From the NCBI GenBank assembly GCA_029961685.1, contig JARWKL010000007.1:10253406-10317405 (forward strand): a stretch of DNA of 64,000 bases, in the 5' to 3' direction. Made by a program: the position numbers and the translations under genes. Below the pieces are notes generated by a model, which was given only the letters and a program-made list of their open reading frames with translations, was not told where the DNA came from and searched no databases. Origin of the DNA: Aristolochia californica. Lineage: Eukaryota; Streptophyta; Magnoliopsida; Piperales; Aristolochiaceae. This document shows, piece by piece, positions 1-12,062 of the stretch (positions are counted from its first letter, which is position 1; each line of letters opens with the position of its first letter).

Positions 1-597
1 TGTAAAGTTATTTATCGGTCAATCATGCTTAGCAGCTATATTTTTGTAAGAAATGACTTATGGATTGGGAGTCAACACTCAGCTAAAAATTACCTCGCCT
101 CCCCCTTTTCTCGACGATTGCAAAACCTGATATATAAAAAATATAAAGAGTTTACAATCTCTAAAAGTTACAGATACTTTTTGGAATTATCTCTCTCTAC
201 ATTTTTGCATTTCCATTTTAGATGTATTCGTTTTACTTAAATAAAAATTTGAGTTTTCACTTTTCCCTTTATCTCTCGTAAACAAAAAAGATAAGGCAAA
301 CAGATCACAACAAAATAATAATTTTAGAGTTTATGTATGCAAAAAATTTAGAATAACAACAAATGTAAGCAAAGATAATTTATTCACACACCTCAAATGA
401 ACACAAAAGTTTTGATGTCCAAGTTGAGGAAATTCCACTAGTTCAAACTTGATAGCTTAGAATTTTATAAGAAAGAGATTTCTAATTGATCCTACACATG
501 TTTTAAATGTGGATATGCATGCTTGAAACATGTTAAAGATGCAGATGAGCTATGGATTCAAACCTCATTAAATTCTCAAATTTGGGTGCGAGGGGAA
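1..597 (+). repeat. Satellite unit interrupted by the TRIM (left part)
   Basis: The anchor lies at 11. The unit runs in normal order through the C-rich tract, the AAATTTGAGTTTT region and the ATGTTTTAAATGTGG block to the GGGTGCG stretch at about 584, where the retrotransposon has landed. The rest of this unit resumes at 911 (GGGAATTTACCCGAGCC) and ends before the next anchor at 995. The anchor-to-anchor distance is 984 bp. Subtracting the 313-bp element leaves 671 bp, a normal unit length, so the insertion removed nothing detectable. Confidence 0.95.
593..597 (+). repeat. Target-site duplication, left copy (GGGAA)
   Basis: GGGAA lies immediately before the 5' LTR and is repeated at 911-915 after the 3' LTR. 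A 5-bp duplication is the usual product of retroviral-type integrase. In uninterrupted units this site reads GGTGGGATATTTACCCGAG, so the insertion lies in the GGGATATTTACCC block. Confidence 0.93.
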
Positions 598-679
598 TGT
601 TATGGTCCTGGGTTAAGTACCTATGTCTTCCGCTCCTAACAGGCCGGTCTTTTGGGTAGTATTGGCTAGGTGCTTAACA
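598..679 (+). repeat. 5' LTR of the TRIM
   Basis: The 82-bp terminal repeat begins TGTTATGGTCC and ends GGTGCTTAACA, with a perfect 5-bp terminal inverted repeat TGTTA/TAACA. It is identical to 829-910. I see no obvious TATA box or polyadenylation signal inside it, so its promoter cannot be assigned by eye. Confidence 0.95.
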
Positions 680-681
680 TT

Positions 682-693
682 TGGTATCAGAGC
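682..693 (+). other. Primer-binding site for initiator-Met tRNA
   Basis: TGGTATCAGAGC starts two bases (TT) after the 5' LTR. It is the exact complement of the 3' end of plant initiator methionine tRNA (GCTCTGATACCA), the primer used by many plant Copia-type and TRIM elements. It fixes the element on the plus strand. Confidence 0.95.
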
Positions 694-810
694 AGGTGCT
701 ACGTCCTGACTTCGAGTCCCAGTGGCCGCGTGCGCAGGTGGACCGCAAGCCCCTGGCGTGACCCCTGACCCGGTCGCGTTGCTGTGTTAATGCCGCCGTG
801 GTCGTCGGCT

Positions 811-828
811 CGGGCGGGCGGGGTGTGA
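811..828 (+). other. G-rich polypurine-tract equivalent
   Basis: CGGGCGGGCGGGGTGTGA lies directly before the 3' LTR, where plus-strand DNA priming should occur. It is G-rich but broken by C and T, so it is not a clean polypurine tract. The core GGCGGGG is the most likely functional part. Confidence 0.6.
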
Positions 829-910
829 TGTTATGGTCCTGGGTTAAGTACCTATGTCTTCCGCTCCTAACAGGCCGGTCTTTTGGGTAGTATTGGCTAG
901 GTGCTTAACA
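829..910 (+). repeat. 3' LTR of the TRIM
   Basis: This 82-bp copy is identical to the 5' LTR at 598-679. It is followed directly by the second GGGAA target-site copy and then by resumed satellite sequence (TTTACCCGAGCC). Confidence 0.95.
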
Positions 911-915
911 GGGAA
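911..915 (+). repeat. Target-site duplication, right copy (GGGAA)
   Basis: This is the second copy of the 5-bp target site, directly after the terminal CA of the 3' LTR. It is continuous with the satellite sequence TTTACCCGAGCC. Confidence 0.93.
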
Positions 916-3900
916 TTTACCCGAGCCAAAAGAGCCATTATTTTGCCAAGTTACAAAAATGCTTACCTAACAATCAAAGATGATTGTAAAGTCATTTATT
1001 GGTCAATCATGTGTAACGGGCTATATGTTTGTACGAAATGACTTATGAATTTGGAAAAAAAAAATCAGCTAAAAATTCCCTTGCCACCCCCTTTTCCTGA
1101 TGATTGCGAAAGCATATATAAAAAAACTAGAAACAGTTTACAATCCCTAAAGTTATATACACTTTATTGAATTATCTTTCTCTACATTTGTGCATTTCCA
1201 TTTTAGATGTATACTTTTTCCTTAATTCAAAACTTGAGTTTTCACTTTTCCCTTTATCTCTCGTAAACAAAAAAGATAAGGCAAACTGATCACAACAAAA
1301 TGAAAATTTTAGAGTTTATGTATGCAAAAAATATAGAACAACAACAAATGTAATCAAAGAAAATCTATTTACACACCACAAATGAACACAAAAGTTTTGA
1401 TATCCAAGTTTGGGAAATTCCACTTGTTCAACCCTAATAGCTTGGAATTTTAAAAGGAAGAGATTTCTAATTGATCCTGCACATGTTTTAAATGTGAATA
1501 TAGATGCTTGAAACATGTTAAAGATGCAGATTACCTTTGGATCCAAATCTTATTAAATTCTCAAGTTTGGGTGCGGCGGGATATTTACCCGAGCCGAACA
1601 AGCCATTATTTTGCCCATTTACAAAAAAGTTATCCTAACAATAATATTTGATTGTACAGTGATTTATCAGTCAATGATACGTAACGGCTATATTTTTGTA
1701 AGAAATGACTTATAGATTGGGAGTCAACACTCAGCTAAAAATTCCACTGCCTCCCCCTTTTGCTGATGATTTCAAAACCTGATATATAAAAACTTGAAAG
1801 AGTTTACAATCCTTAAAAGTTACAGACACTTTTTGGAATTATCTCTTTCCACATTTGTGCATTTCCATTTAAGATGTATACTTTTTCCTAAAATCAAAAC
1901 TTTTGTTTTGAGTTGTCCCTTTATCTTTTGTAAACAAAAAAGATAAGGCATAGAGATCACAACAAAATGAAATTTTAGAGTGTATGTTTGATAAAGATTT
2001 AGAACAACAAACAATGTAAGCAAAGAAAATTTATTCACACACCACAAATGAACACAAAAGTTTTAATATCCAAGTTGGGGAAATTCCACTAGTTCAACCT
2101 TGATAGCTTGGAGTTTTATAACAAGGTGATTTTTAATTGATCCTACACATGTTTTAATAGTGGATGTGCATGCTTGAAACATGTTAAAGATGCAAATGAC
2201 CTATGGATCCAAACCTCAATAAATTCTCAAGTTTGGGGGCGGTGGCAAATTTACCAGAGCCAAAAGAGCCATTATTTTGCCTAGTTAAAAAAAATCTTAC
2301 CTAAAAATCATAGATTATTTTAAAGTGATTTATTGGTCAATCATGTGTAACGGGCTACATGTTTGTAAGAAATGACTTATGGATTTGGAGAAAAAAATCA
2401 GCTAAAAATTCCCCCGCCTCCCCCTTTTCATGATTATTGTAAACCAGATATATAAAAACTTGAAAGAGTTTACAATCCTTGAAAGTAAAAAACACTTTAT
2501 TAAATTATCTCTCTCTACATTTGTGCATTTCCATTTTAGATGTATACTTTTTTCTTAAATCATAACTTGAGTTTACATTTTTCCCTTTATCTCTTGTAAA
2601 CAAAAAAGATACGGCAAACAAATCACAACAAAATGAAAATTTTAGAGTTTAAGTATGCAAAAAACTTTAGAACAACAGCAAATGTAATAAAAGAAAATTT
2701 ATTTATACATCACAAATGAACACAAAATTTTTAATATCCAAGTTTGGGAAATTCCACTTGTTAACCCCTAATAGCTTGGAATTTTAAAAGAAAGGGATTT
2801 CTGATTGATCCTACACATGTTTTAAATGTGGATATGGATGCTTGAAACATTGTAAAGATGCAAATGACCTATGGATCAAAACCTCATTAAATTGTCAAGT
2901 TAGGGTGAGGCGGGATATTTACCGGAGCCGAACAAGCCATTATTTTGCCCATTTACAAAAAACGTTGTCAATACAATCATATTTGATTGTACAGTGATTT
3001 ATCGGTCAATCATCCGTAACGGGCTATATTTTTGTAAGAAATGACTTATAGATTGGTAGTCAACACTCCGCTAAAAATTCCCCCGCCTCCCCCTTTTCTC
3101 GACGATTGCAAAACTAGATATATAAAAACTAGAAAGAGTTTACAATCCCTAAAAGTTACTGATACTTTTTGGAATTATCTCTCTCTACATTTGTTCATTT
3201 CCATTAAAGATGTATACTTTTTCCTAAAATCAAAACTTCAGTTTTGACTTTTCCCTTTATGTCTCGTAAACAGAAAAGATAAGGCAAACAGATCACAACA
3301 AAATGAAAATTTTAGAGTTTATGTATGCAAAAAATTTAGAACAACAACAAATGTAAGCAAAGAAAATTTATTCACACACCACAAATGAACCCAAAAGTTT
3401 TGATATCCAAGTTTGGGAAATTCCACTAGTTCAACCTTTACAGCTTGGAATTTTATAAGAAAGAGATTTCTAATTGATCCTACACATGTTTTAAATGTGG
3501 ATATGCATGCTTGAAACATGTTGAAGATGCAGATGACCTATGGAACCAAAGCTCATTAAATTCTCAAGTTTGGGTGCGGCGGGATATTTACCCTAGCCAA
3601 ATAAGCCATTATTTTGCCTATTTTCAAAAAAGTTGACCTTACAATTACAGATTATTGTAAAGTGATTTATTGGTCAATCAGGCGTAGTGAGATATATTTT
3701 TGTAAGAAATGACTTATGCATTTGGAGTCAACACTCAGCAAAAAATTACCCCGCCTCCCTCTTTTCCCGACGTTTGCAAAACCCGATACATAAAAACTAG
3801 AAAGAGATTAAAATCCCTAAAAGTTAAGGACACTTTTTAGATTTATCTCTCTCTACATTTTTGCATTTCCATTTTAGATGTATACTTTTTACTTTAATAA

Positions 3901-5663
3901 AAATTTGAGTTTTCACTTTTCCCTTTATCGCTCATAAACAAAAAAGATAAGGCAAACATATCTGAACAAAATGAAAATTTTAGAGTTTATGAGTGGAAAA
4001 AATTTAGAACAACAAGAAATATAAGCAAAGAAAATTTATTCACACACCACAAAAGAACACAAAAGTTTTGATATCCTAGTTTGGGAAATCCCACTAATCC
4101 AACCCTGATAGCTTGAAATATTAAAACAAAGATATTTCTAATTGATCCTACACATGTTTTAAATGTGGATATTCATGCTTGAAACATGTTAAAGATGCAG
4201 ATGACCTATGGATCCAAACCTCATTAAATTCTCAAGTTTGGGTGCGGCGGGATATTTACCCGAGCCAAACAAGCCATTATTTTACCCATTTACAAAAAAG
4301 CTGGCCTAGCAATCATCGACGACTGTAAAGTGATTTATCGGTCAATCATGCATGCGGGCTATATTTTTATAAGAAAAGACTGATGGATTGGGAGTCAACA
4401 CTCAGTTAAAAATTCCCCGGCCTCCCCATTTTCTAGACGATCTCAAAACCTGATATATAGAAACTTGAAAGAGTTTACAATCCCTAAAACTTCCAGACCC
4501 TTTTGGAATTATTTCACTCTACATTTGTGCATTTCCATTTTAGATGTATACTTTTTCCTTAAATCAAAACTTGAGTTTTCATTTTTCCCATTTTCTCTCA
4601 TAAAAAAAAAAGATAAGGCAAACAGATCAAAACAAAGTCAAAATTTTAGAGTTTATGTATGGAAAAAATTTAGAAAAACAAAAAACGTAAGCAAAGAAAA
4701 TTTATTCACACACCACAAATGAACACAAAAGTTTTGATATCCAAGTTTGGCAAATTCCACTAGCTCAACCCTGATAGCTCGAAATTTTATAAGAAAGAGA
4801 CTTCTAATTTAATCTACACATTTTTTAAATGTGCACATGCTTGAAACATGTTAAAGAGGCAGATGACCTATGGATCCAAACCTCATTAAATTCTGAAGTT
4901 TGGGTGCGGCGCGATATTTACCCAAGCCAAACAAGCCGTTATTTTGCCCATTTACAAAAACGTAGACTTAACAATCATAGATGATTGTAAAGTAATTTAT
5001 TGGTCAATCATGCGTAGCGGGCTATATTTTTTTAAGAAATGACTTATGGTTGGGTGTCAACACTCAACTAAAAATTCCCCCGCCTTCTCCTTTTATTGAT
5101 GATTGCAAAACCTGATATATAAAAACTAGAAAGAGTTTAAAATCCCAAAAAGTTACAGACACTTTTTGGAATTATCTCTCTCTACATTTGTGCATTTCCG
5201 TTTTAGATGTATACTTATTCCTTAAATCAAAACTTGAGTTTTCGCTTTCCCCTTTATCTCTCATAAACAAAAAAGAAAAGGCAAACAGATTAAAACAAAA
5301 TGAAAATTTTATAGTTTATGTATGCAAAAAGTTTAGAACAACAACAAATGTAAGAAAATAAACATTTATTCAAATACCACAAATGAACACAAAAGTTTTG
5401 ATATCCAAGTTTTGGAAATTCCACTACTTCAACCTTGATAGCTTGGAAATTTATAAGAAAGAGATTTCTAATTGATCCTACACGCGTTTTAAATTTGGAT
5501 ATGCATGCTTGAAACATGTTAAAGATGCAGATGACCAATGGATCCAAACCTCAGTAAATTCTCAAGTTTGGCTGCGATGGGATATTTACCCGAGCCAAAG
5601 AAGCCATTTTTTTGCCAATTTACAAAAAAGCTGACCTAATAATCATAGATGATTGTAAATTGA

Positions 5664-8221
5664 TTCATCGGTCAATCATGCGAAATGGGCTATATTTTTT
5701 TAAGAAATGACTTATGGCTTAGAGCTAAAATTCTGCTAAAAATTCCCCCGCCTCCCCCTATTCCCGACGATAGAAAACCAAATTTATAAAAACTAGAAAG
5801 AGTTTACAATCCTTAAAGTTATGGACACTTTTTGGAATTATCTTTCTCTACATATGTACATTTTCATTTTAGATGTATACTTTTTCCTGAAATCAAAACT
5901 TGAGTTTTCACTTTTCCCTTTATCTCTCGTAAACCAAAAAGATAAGGCAAACAGATCACAACAAAATAAAAATTTTAGAATTTATGTCTGCAAAAAATTT
6001 AGAACAACAACAAATGTAATCAAAGAAAATTTCTTCACACACTAGAAGTGAACACAAAAGTTTTGAAATCTAAGTTTGGGAAATTCCACTAGTTCAACCC
6101 TGATAGCTAGGAATTTTATAAGACAGAGATTCCTAAATGATCCTACACATGTTTTAAATGTGGATATACATATTTGAAACATGTTAAAGATTCAGATGAC
6201 CAATGGATCCAAACCTCATTAAATTCTCAAGTTTGGGTGCGGTGGGATATTTACCCGAGCCAAGCAAGCCATTATTTTGCCCATTTACTAAAAAGCTGAG
6301 ATGATTGTAAAGCGATTTATCGGTCAATCATGCGTAACGGGCTATAATTTTGTAAGAAATGACTTTTGGATTGGTAGTCATCACTACGCCAAAAATTCCC
6401 CCGCCTCCCCCTTTCCCCAAGATGATTTCAAAACCTGATTTATAAAAACTAGAAATATTTTACAACCCTAAAAGTTACAGTAACTTTTTGGAATTATCTC
6501 TCTGTACATTTGAGCCTTTCTATTTTAGATGTATACCTTTTCCTTAAATCAAAACTTGAGTTTTCACTTTTCCCTTTAAATCTCGTAAACAAAAAAGATA
6601 AGGCAAATAGATCACAACAAAATGAAAATTTTAGAGTTATTGTATGCAAAATATTTCGAACAACAACAAATGTAAGCAAAGAAAATTTATTCACTCACCA
6701 AAAATGAACACAAAAGTTTTGATATCCGAGTTTGGGAAATTCCACTAGTTCTACCTAGATGGCTTGGAATTTGAGAAGAAAGAGAATTCGAATTGATCCT
6801 ACACATGTTTTAAATGTGGATATGCATGCTTGAAACATGTTAAAGATGCAGATGACCTATGGATCAAAACATCATTAAATTCTCAAGTTTGGATGCGGTG
6901 AGATATTTACCAAAGCAGAATAAGCCATTCTTTTACCCATTTTAAAAAAAAGCTGACCTAACAATCATAGATGATTATAAAGTGATTTATCGGTAATCAT
7001 GTGTAACGGGCTATATTTTTCTAAGAAATGACTTAGCAAAAAATTCTCCTGCCACCCCCTTTCTCGACGATTGCAAAACTAGATATATAAAAACTAAAAA
7101 GAGTTTACATTCCCTAAAAGTTACAAACACTTTTTGGAATTTTCTCTCTCTACATTTGTGCTTTTCCATTTTAGATGTATACTTTTTCCTTAAATAAAAA
7201 CTTGAGTTTTCACTTTTCCCTTTATCTCTCATAAATAAAAAAGATAAGGTAAACAGATCACAACAAAATGAAAATTTTAGAATTTCTGTATGCAAACAAT
7301 TTAGAACAACAACAAATGTAAGCATAGAAAATTTATTCACACCCCAAATGAACACAGAAGTTTTGATATAGAAACTTGGGAAATTCCACTAGTTCAACCC
7401 TAATAATAGCTTGGAATTTTATAAGAAAGAGATTTCTCATTGATCCTCCACATGTTTTAAATGTTGATATGCATGTTTGAAACATGTTAAAGATGCAGAT
7501 GACCTATGGATGCAAACCTCATTAAATTCTGAAGTTTGGGTGCGGTGGGATATTTACCTGAGCCAAACTAGCCATTATTTTGTCCATTTACAAAAAAGCT
7601 GAGATGATTATAAAGCGATTTATCGGTCTATTTTTTTTTTTTGTAAGAAATGACATATAGATTGGGAGTCAATACTCAGCTAAAAATTCCCCTACCTCCC
7701 CCTTTTCCCGACGATTGCTAAACCAAATATATAAAAACTTGAAAGAGTTTATAATCCCTAAAAGTTACAGGAACTATTTGGAATTATCTCTCTCTACATT
7801 TGTGCATTTCCATTTGAGGTGTATACTTTTTCCCTAAAACAAAATTTGGTTTTCAGTTTTCCCTTTATTTATCGTAAACAAAAAAGATAAGGCAAACTGA
7901 TCACAACAAAATGAAAATTTTAGAGTTAATATATGCAAAAAATTTAGAACAAAAAAAAAATTTAAGCAAAGAAAATTTATTCAAGTTTCTACCCTGATAG
8001 CTTGGAATTTGAAAAGAAATATTTTAAATTGATCCTACACATGTTTTAAATGTGGATATGCATGCTTGAAATTTGTTAAAGATGCAGATGACCAGTGGTT
8101 CCAAACATCATTAAAATCTCAAGTTTGGAAGTGGTGGGATATTTACTTGAGCAGAACAAGCCATTATTTCACCCATTTAAAAAAAAATCTGACCTAACAA
8201 TCATAGATGATTATAAAGTGA
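5664..8221 (+). repeat. Two-unit higher-order repeat with shared 13-bp deletion
   Basis: At 6,296-6,306 and again at 7,598-7,608 the sequence reads GCTGAGATGATT. Other units have GCTGACCTAACAATCATAGATGATT in pieces at this point, so the same 13 bp (CCTAACAATCATA) is missing in both. Both are also followed by AAAGCGATTTATCGGTC. The anchors are 1,303 bp apart (6316 and 7619), two units. The deletion removes the left arm of the ACAATCAT/ATGATTGT inverted repeat. Confidence 0.75.
7619..8221 (+). repeat. Truncated unit, ~60-bp deletion at ~7,983
   Basis: The unit is 603 bp. TTTATTCA is joined directly to AGTTTCTACCCTG, so the CACACACCACAAATGAAC block and the GATATCCAAG block are missing. Confidence 0.85.
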
Positions 8222-8885
8222 TTTATCTGTCAATCATGCATAATAGGCTATATTTTTGTAAGAAATGACTAATGGATTGGGAGTCAGCACTCAGCCTAAG
8301 ATTCCCCCGCCTCCGCCTCCCTCGACGATTGCAAAACCTGATATATAAAAAATAGAAAGAGTTTACAATCCCTAAAAGTTACATGCACTATTTGGAATTA
8401 TCTCTCTCTACATTTTTGAATTTCCATTTTAGATGTATACTTTTTCCTTAAATCAAAACTTGAGTTTTCACTTTTCCCTTTATCTCTCGTAAACAAAAAG
8501 AAAAGGCAAACATATCACAAAAAATGAAAAGTTTTGAGTTTATGTATCCAAAACATTTAGAACAACAACAAATGTAAGCAAAGAGAATTTAATCTCACAC
8601 CACAAAAGAACACTAAAGTTTTGATAACCATGCTTGGGAATTTCCACTAATTCAACCTTGATAGCTTTGAATTTTATAGGAAAGAGATTTCTAATTGATC
8701 CTACACATGTTTTAGATGTGGATATGCATGCTCAAAACATGTTAAAGATGCTGATGACCTATGGATCCAAACCTCATTAAATTCTCAAGTTTGGTGTGGT
8801 GGGATATTTACCCGAGCCAAACAAGCCATTATTTTGCCTATATACAAAAAAACTTACCTAACAATCAAAGATGATTGTAAAGTGA

Positions 8886-9504
8886 TTTATTGGTCAATCA
8901 TGCGTAATAGGCTATATTTTTATAAGAAATGACTTATGGATTGGGAGTCAACACTCAGTTAAAAATTCCCCCGCCTCCCCCTTTTCCCGACTTTTGCAAT
9001 ACCCGTTATTTAAAAACTAGAAAGAGTTTACAATCCCTAAAACTTACAAGAACTTTTTGGAATTATCTCTCTCTACATTTATGCATTTCCATTTTAGATG
9101 TATACTTTTTGCTTAAATCAAAACTTAAGTTTTCAGTTTTCCCTTTATCTCTCATAAACAAAAAAGATAAGGCAAACAGATCACGACAAAATGAAAATTT
9201 TAGAGTTTATGTATGCAAAAAATTTAGAACAACAAGAATTGTAAACAAAGAAAATTTATTCATACACCACAAATGAACTCAAAATTTTTGATATCCAAGT
9301 TTGGGAAATTCAACTAGTTCAACCCTGATTGCTAGGAATTTGGTAAGAAAGAGATTTCTAATTGATCCTACACATGATTTAAATGTGAATATGCATGCTT
9401 GAAATAGGTTAGGTGCGGTGGGATATATATCCGAGCCAAACAAGCCATTAATTTGACCATTAACAAAAAAACTGACCTAACAATCATAGATTGTTGTAAA
9501 CTGA
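8886..9504 (+). repeat. Truncated unit, ~50-bp deletion at ~9,410
   Basis: The unit is 619 bp. GAAATAGGTT is followed at once by AGGTGCGGTGGG, so the GATGCAGATGACC ... CTCAAGTTTGGG segment is missing. Confidence 0.85.
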
Positions 9505-11887
9505 TTTATATGTCAACCATGAGTAACGGGCTATATTTTTGTAAGACTTTTGGATTGGGAGTCAATACTCAGCTTAAAATTTCCCCGCTTCCCCCTTTTT
9601 CTGATGATAGCAAAGCTTGATATATAAAAACTAGAAAGAGTTTACAATCCCTAAAAGTTACAGGAACTTTTTTGAATTATCTCTCTACATTTGTGAATAT
9701 CCATTTTAAATGTATACTTTTTCCTTAAATAAAAACTTGAGTTTTCACTTTTCCTTTTATCTCTCGTAAACAAAAAAGATACGGGGAACAAATCAACACA
9801 AAATAAAAATTTTAGAGTTTATGTAAGCAAACAATTTAGAACAAGAACAAATATCAGCACAAAAAATTTATTCACACACCACAAATGAACACAAAAGTTT
9901 TGATAACCAAGTTTGGGATTTACCACTAATTCAACCTTCATTGCTTGGAATTTTATATGAAAGAGATTTATGATTGATCCTTCACAGGTTTTAAATGAGG
10001 ATATGCATGCTTGAAACATGTTAAATATGCAGATGACCTTTGGATCCAAACCTCATTAAATTCTCATGTTTGGGTGTGGTGGGATATTTACCCGAGCCAA
10101 ACAAGCCATTTTTTTCCCATCTACTAAAAAGCTGACCTAACAATCATAGAAGATTGTAAAGTGATTTATTGGTCAATAATGCGTAACGGGCTATATTTTT
10201 GTAAGAAATGACTTATGGATTATGAGTCAATACTCAACATAAAATTCCCCCGTTTCCCCCTTTTCCCTACTATTGCAAAACCCGTTATTTAAAAACTAGA
10301 AAGAGTTTACAATCCCTAAAAGTTACAAACACTTTTTGGAATTATCTCTCTCTACATTTATGCATTTCCATTTTAGATGTATACTTTTTTCCTTAAATCA
10401 AAACTTGAATTTTCACGTTTCCATTTATCTCTCGTAAAGAAAAGAGATAAGGCAAACATATCACAACAAAATCAAAGTTTTAGAGTTTATGTATGCAAAA
10501 AATTTAGAACAACAACAAATGTAAGCACAAAAAATTTATTCATCACCACAAATGAACACAAAAGTTTTAATATCCAAGTTTGGGAAATTCCACTATGTCT
10601 ACCCTGATAGCTTGGAAAAATTATAAGAAAGAGATTTCTAATTGATCCTACACATGTTTTAAATTTGGATATACTTGCTTGAAACATGTTAAAGATACAG
10701 ATGACCTAAGGATCCAAACCTCACTAAATTCACAAGTTTGGGTGCGGTGGGATATTTACCTGAGCCAAACAAGCCATTATTTTGCCAATTTTAAAAAAAA
10801 CTGACCTAACTATCATTGATGATTCTAAAGTGATTTATCGGTCAATCTTGCGTAACGGGCTATAAGCTTGTAAGAAATGACAAATCGATTAGGAATCAGC
10901 ATTCAGCTAAAAATTCCCCCACCTCCCCCTTTCCTGACGATTGAAAAACCTTATATATAAAAAATAGAAAGAGTTTACAATCCCTAAAAGTTACATGCAC
11001 TTTTTGGAATTATCTCTCGCTACATTAGTGCATTTCCATTTTAGATGTATACTTTTTCCTTAAATCAAAACTTGAGTTTTCACTTTTCCCTTTATCTATC
11101 GTAAACAAAAAGAAAAGGCAAACAAATCACTAAAAATGAATTTTTTTGAGTTTTTGCATCCAAAACATTTAGAACAACAACAAATGTAAGCAAAGAAAAT
11201 TTATTCACACACCACAAATGAACACAAAAGTTTTGATATCCAAGTTCGGGAAATTCCACTAGTTCAACCAAAATAGCTTGGAATTTGATAAGAAAGAGAT
11301 TTCTAATTGATCCTACACATGTTTTAAATGTGGATATGCATGCTTGAAACATGTTCAAGATGCAGATGACCAATGGATCCAAACCTCATTAAATTCTCAA
11401 GTTTGGCTATGGTGGGATATGTACCCGAGCCAAACAAGCCATTATTTTGCCCATTAACAAAAAAGTTTACCTAACAATCATAGATGATTGTAAAGTGATT
11501 TATCAGTCAATCATGTGTAATGGGCAATATTTTTGTAAGAAATAATTTATGGATTGGGAGTCAACACTCAGCTAAAAATTCCCCCGCTTCCCCCTTTTCG
11601 CCATAATTATAAAACCTGATATATAAAAACTAGAAAGAGTATACAATCCCTAAATTTTCTAAGCACTTTTTGGAATTATCTCTCTACATTTGTGCATTGG
11701 CAAAAAAATGAAAATTTTAGAGTTTATGTATGCAAAAAATTTCGACCAACAACAAATGTAAGCAAAGAAAATTTATTCACACACCACAAACGAACACAAA
11801 ATTTTGATATCCAAGTTTTTGAAATTCCACTAGTTTAACTCTGATTGCTTGGAATTTGAAAAGAAAGAGATTTCTAATTGATCCTAC

Positions 11888-11925
11888 ACATGTTTTAAAT
11901 GTGGATATACATGCTTGAAACATGT
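11888..11925. repeat. Example of the ACATGTTT...AAACATGT inverted repeat
   Basis: The 8-bp arms ACATGTTT and AAACATGT are separated by 22 bp. Inside lies a smaller pair, ATGTTTTAAAT, and in many units the palindrome ATGCAT. The arrangement recurs in most units. Confidence 0.7.
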
Positions 11926-12044
11926 TAAAGATGAAGATGACCTATGGATCCAAACCTCATTAAATTCTCAAGTTTGGGTGCGGTGCGATATTTACTCGAG
12001 CCAAACTAGCCATTATTTTGCCCATTTAAAAAAAAGTTGACCTA

Positions 12045-12062
12045 ACAATCATAGATGATTGT
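12045..12062. repeat. Example of the unit's perfect inverted repeat
   Basis: ACAATCAT-AG-ATGATTGT is an 18-bp perfect inverted repeat with 8-bp arms and a 2-bp centre, just before the anchor. It is kept in most units and damaged by substitutions or small deletions in others. The 2-bp centre favours a protein-binding palindrome or cruciform over a simple RNA hairpin. Its function is unknown. Confidence 0.8.

Larger units (their letters stand above)
598..910 (+). mobile_element. TRIM/SMART-type non-autonomous LTR retrotransposon
   Basis: This is a complete 313-bp element. It has 82-bp direct LTRs at 598-679 and 829-910 that are identical by eye, start TGTTA and end TAACA. It is flanked by a GGGAA target duplication. 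The 149-bp internal region starts two bases after the LTR with a primer-binding site for initiator-Met tRNA and ends in a G-rich stretch before the 3' LTR. There is no gag or pol coding capacity, so it must be mobilised in trans by an autonomous LTR element. The internal region is GC-rich, unlike the AT-rich satellite around it. Size and layout match the terminal-repeat-in-miniature class, with SMART elements of about 290 bp the closest described type from memory. Identical LTRs suggest a recent insertion, although at 82 bp the age resolution is poor. Confidence 0.95.
911..10164 (+). repeat. Satellite block 1: 14 anchored units
   Basis: Anchors lie at 995, 1663, 2329, 2998, 3666, 4334, 4996, 5664, 6316, 6986, 7619, 8222, 8886 and 9505. 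Short spacings follow the anchors at 5664 (652 bp), 6986 (633 bp), 7619 (603 bp) and 9505's predecessor 8886 (619 bp), each with a visible deletion. The other units are 660-670 bp. No gene, RNA or second transposon is visible here. Confidence 0.95.

Noticed and set aside
598..679. Cassandra-type 5S rRNA promoter in the LTR
   Set aside because: Short words such as GTTAAG and TAGTA are shared with 5S rRNA, but their spacing (about 45 instead of about 22 bp) and the sequence between them do not fit.
680..828. tRNA gene or tRNA-derived SINE in the GC-rich interior of the insertion
   Set aside because: There is no cloverleaf and the A/B-like words are too close together. There is also no A- or T-rich tail, and the 82-bp direct repeats with TG...CA ends identify an LTR element.
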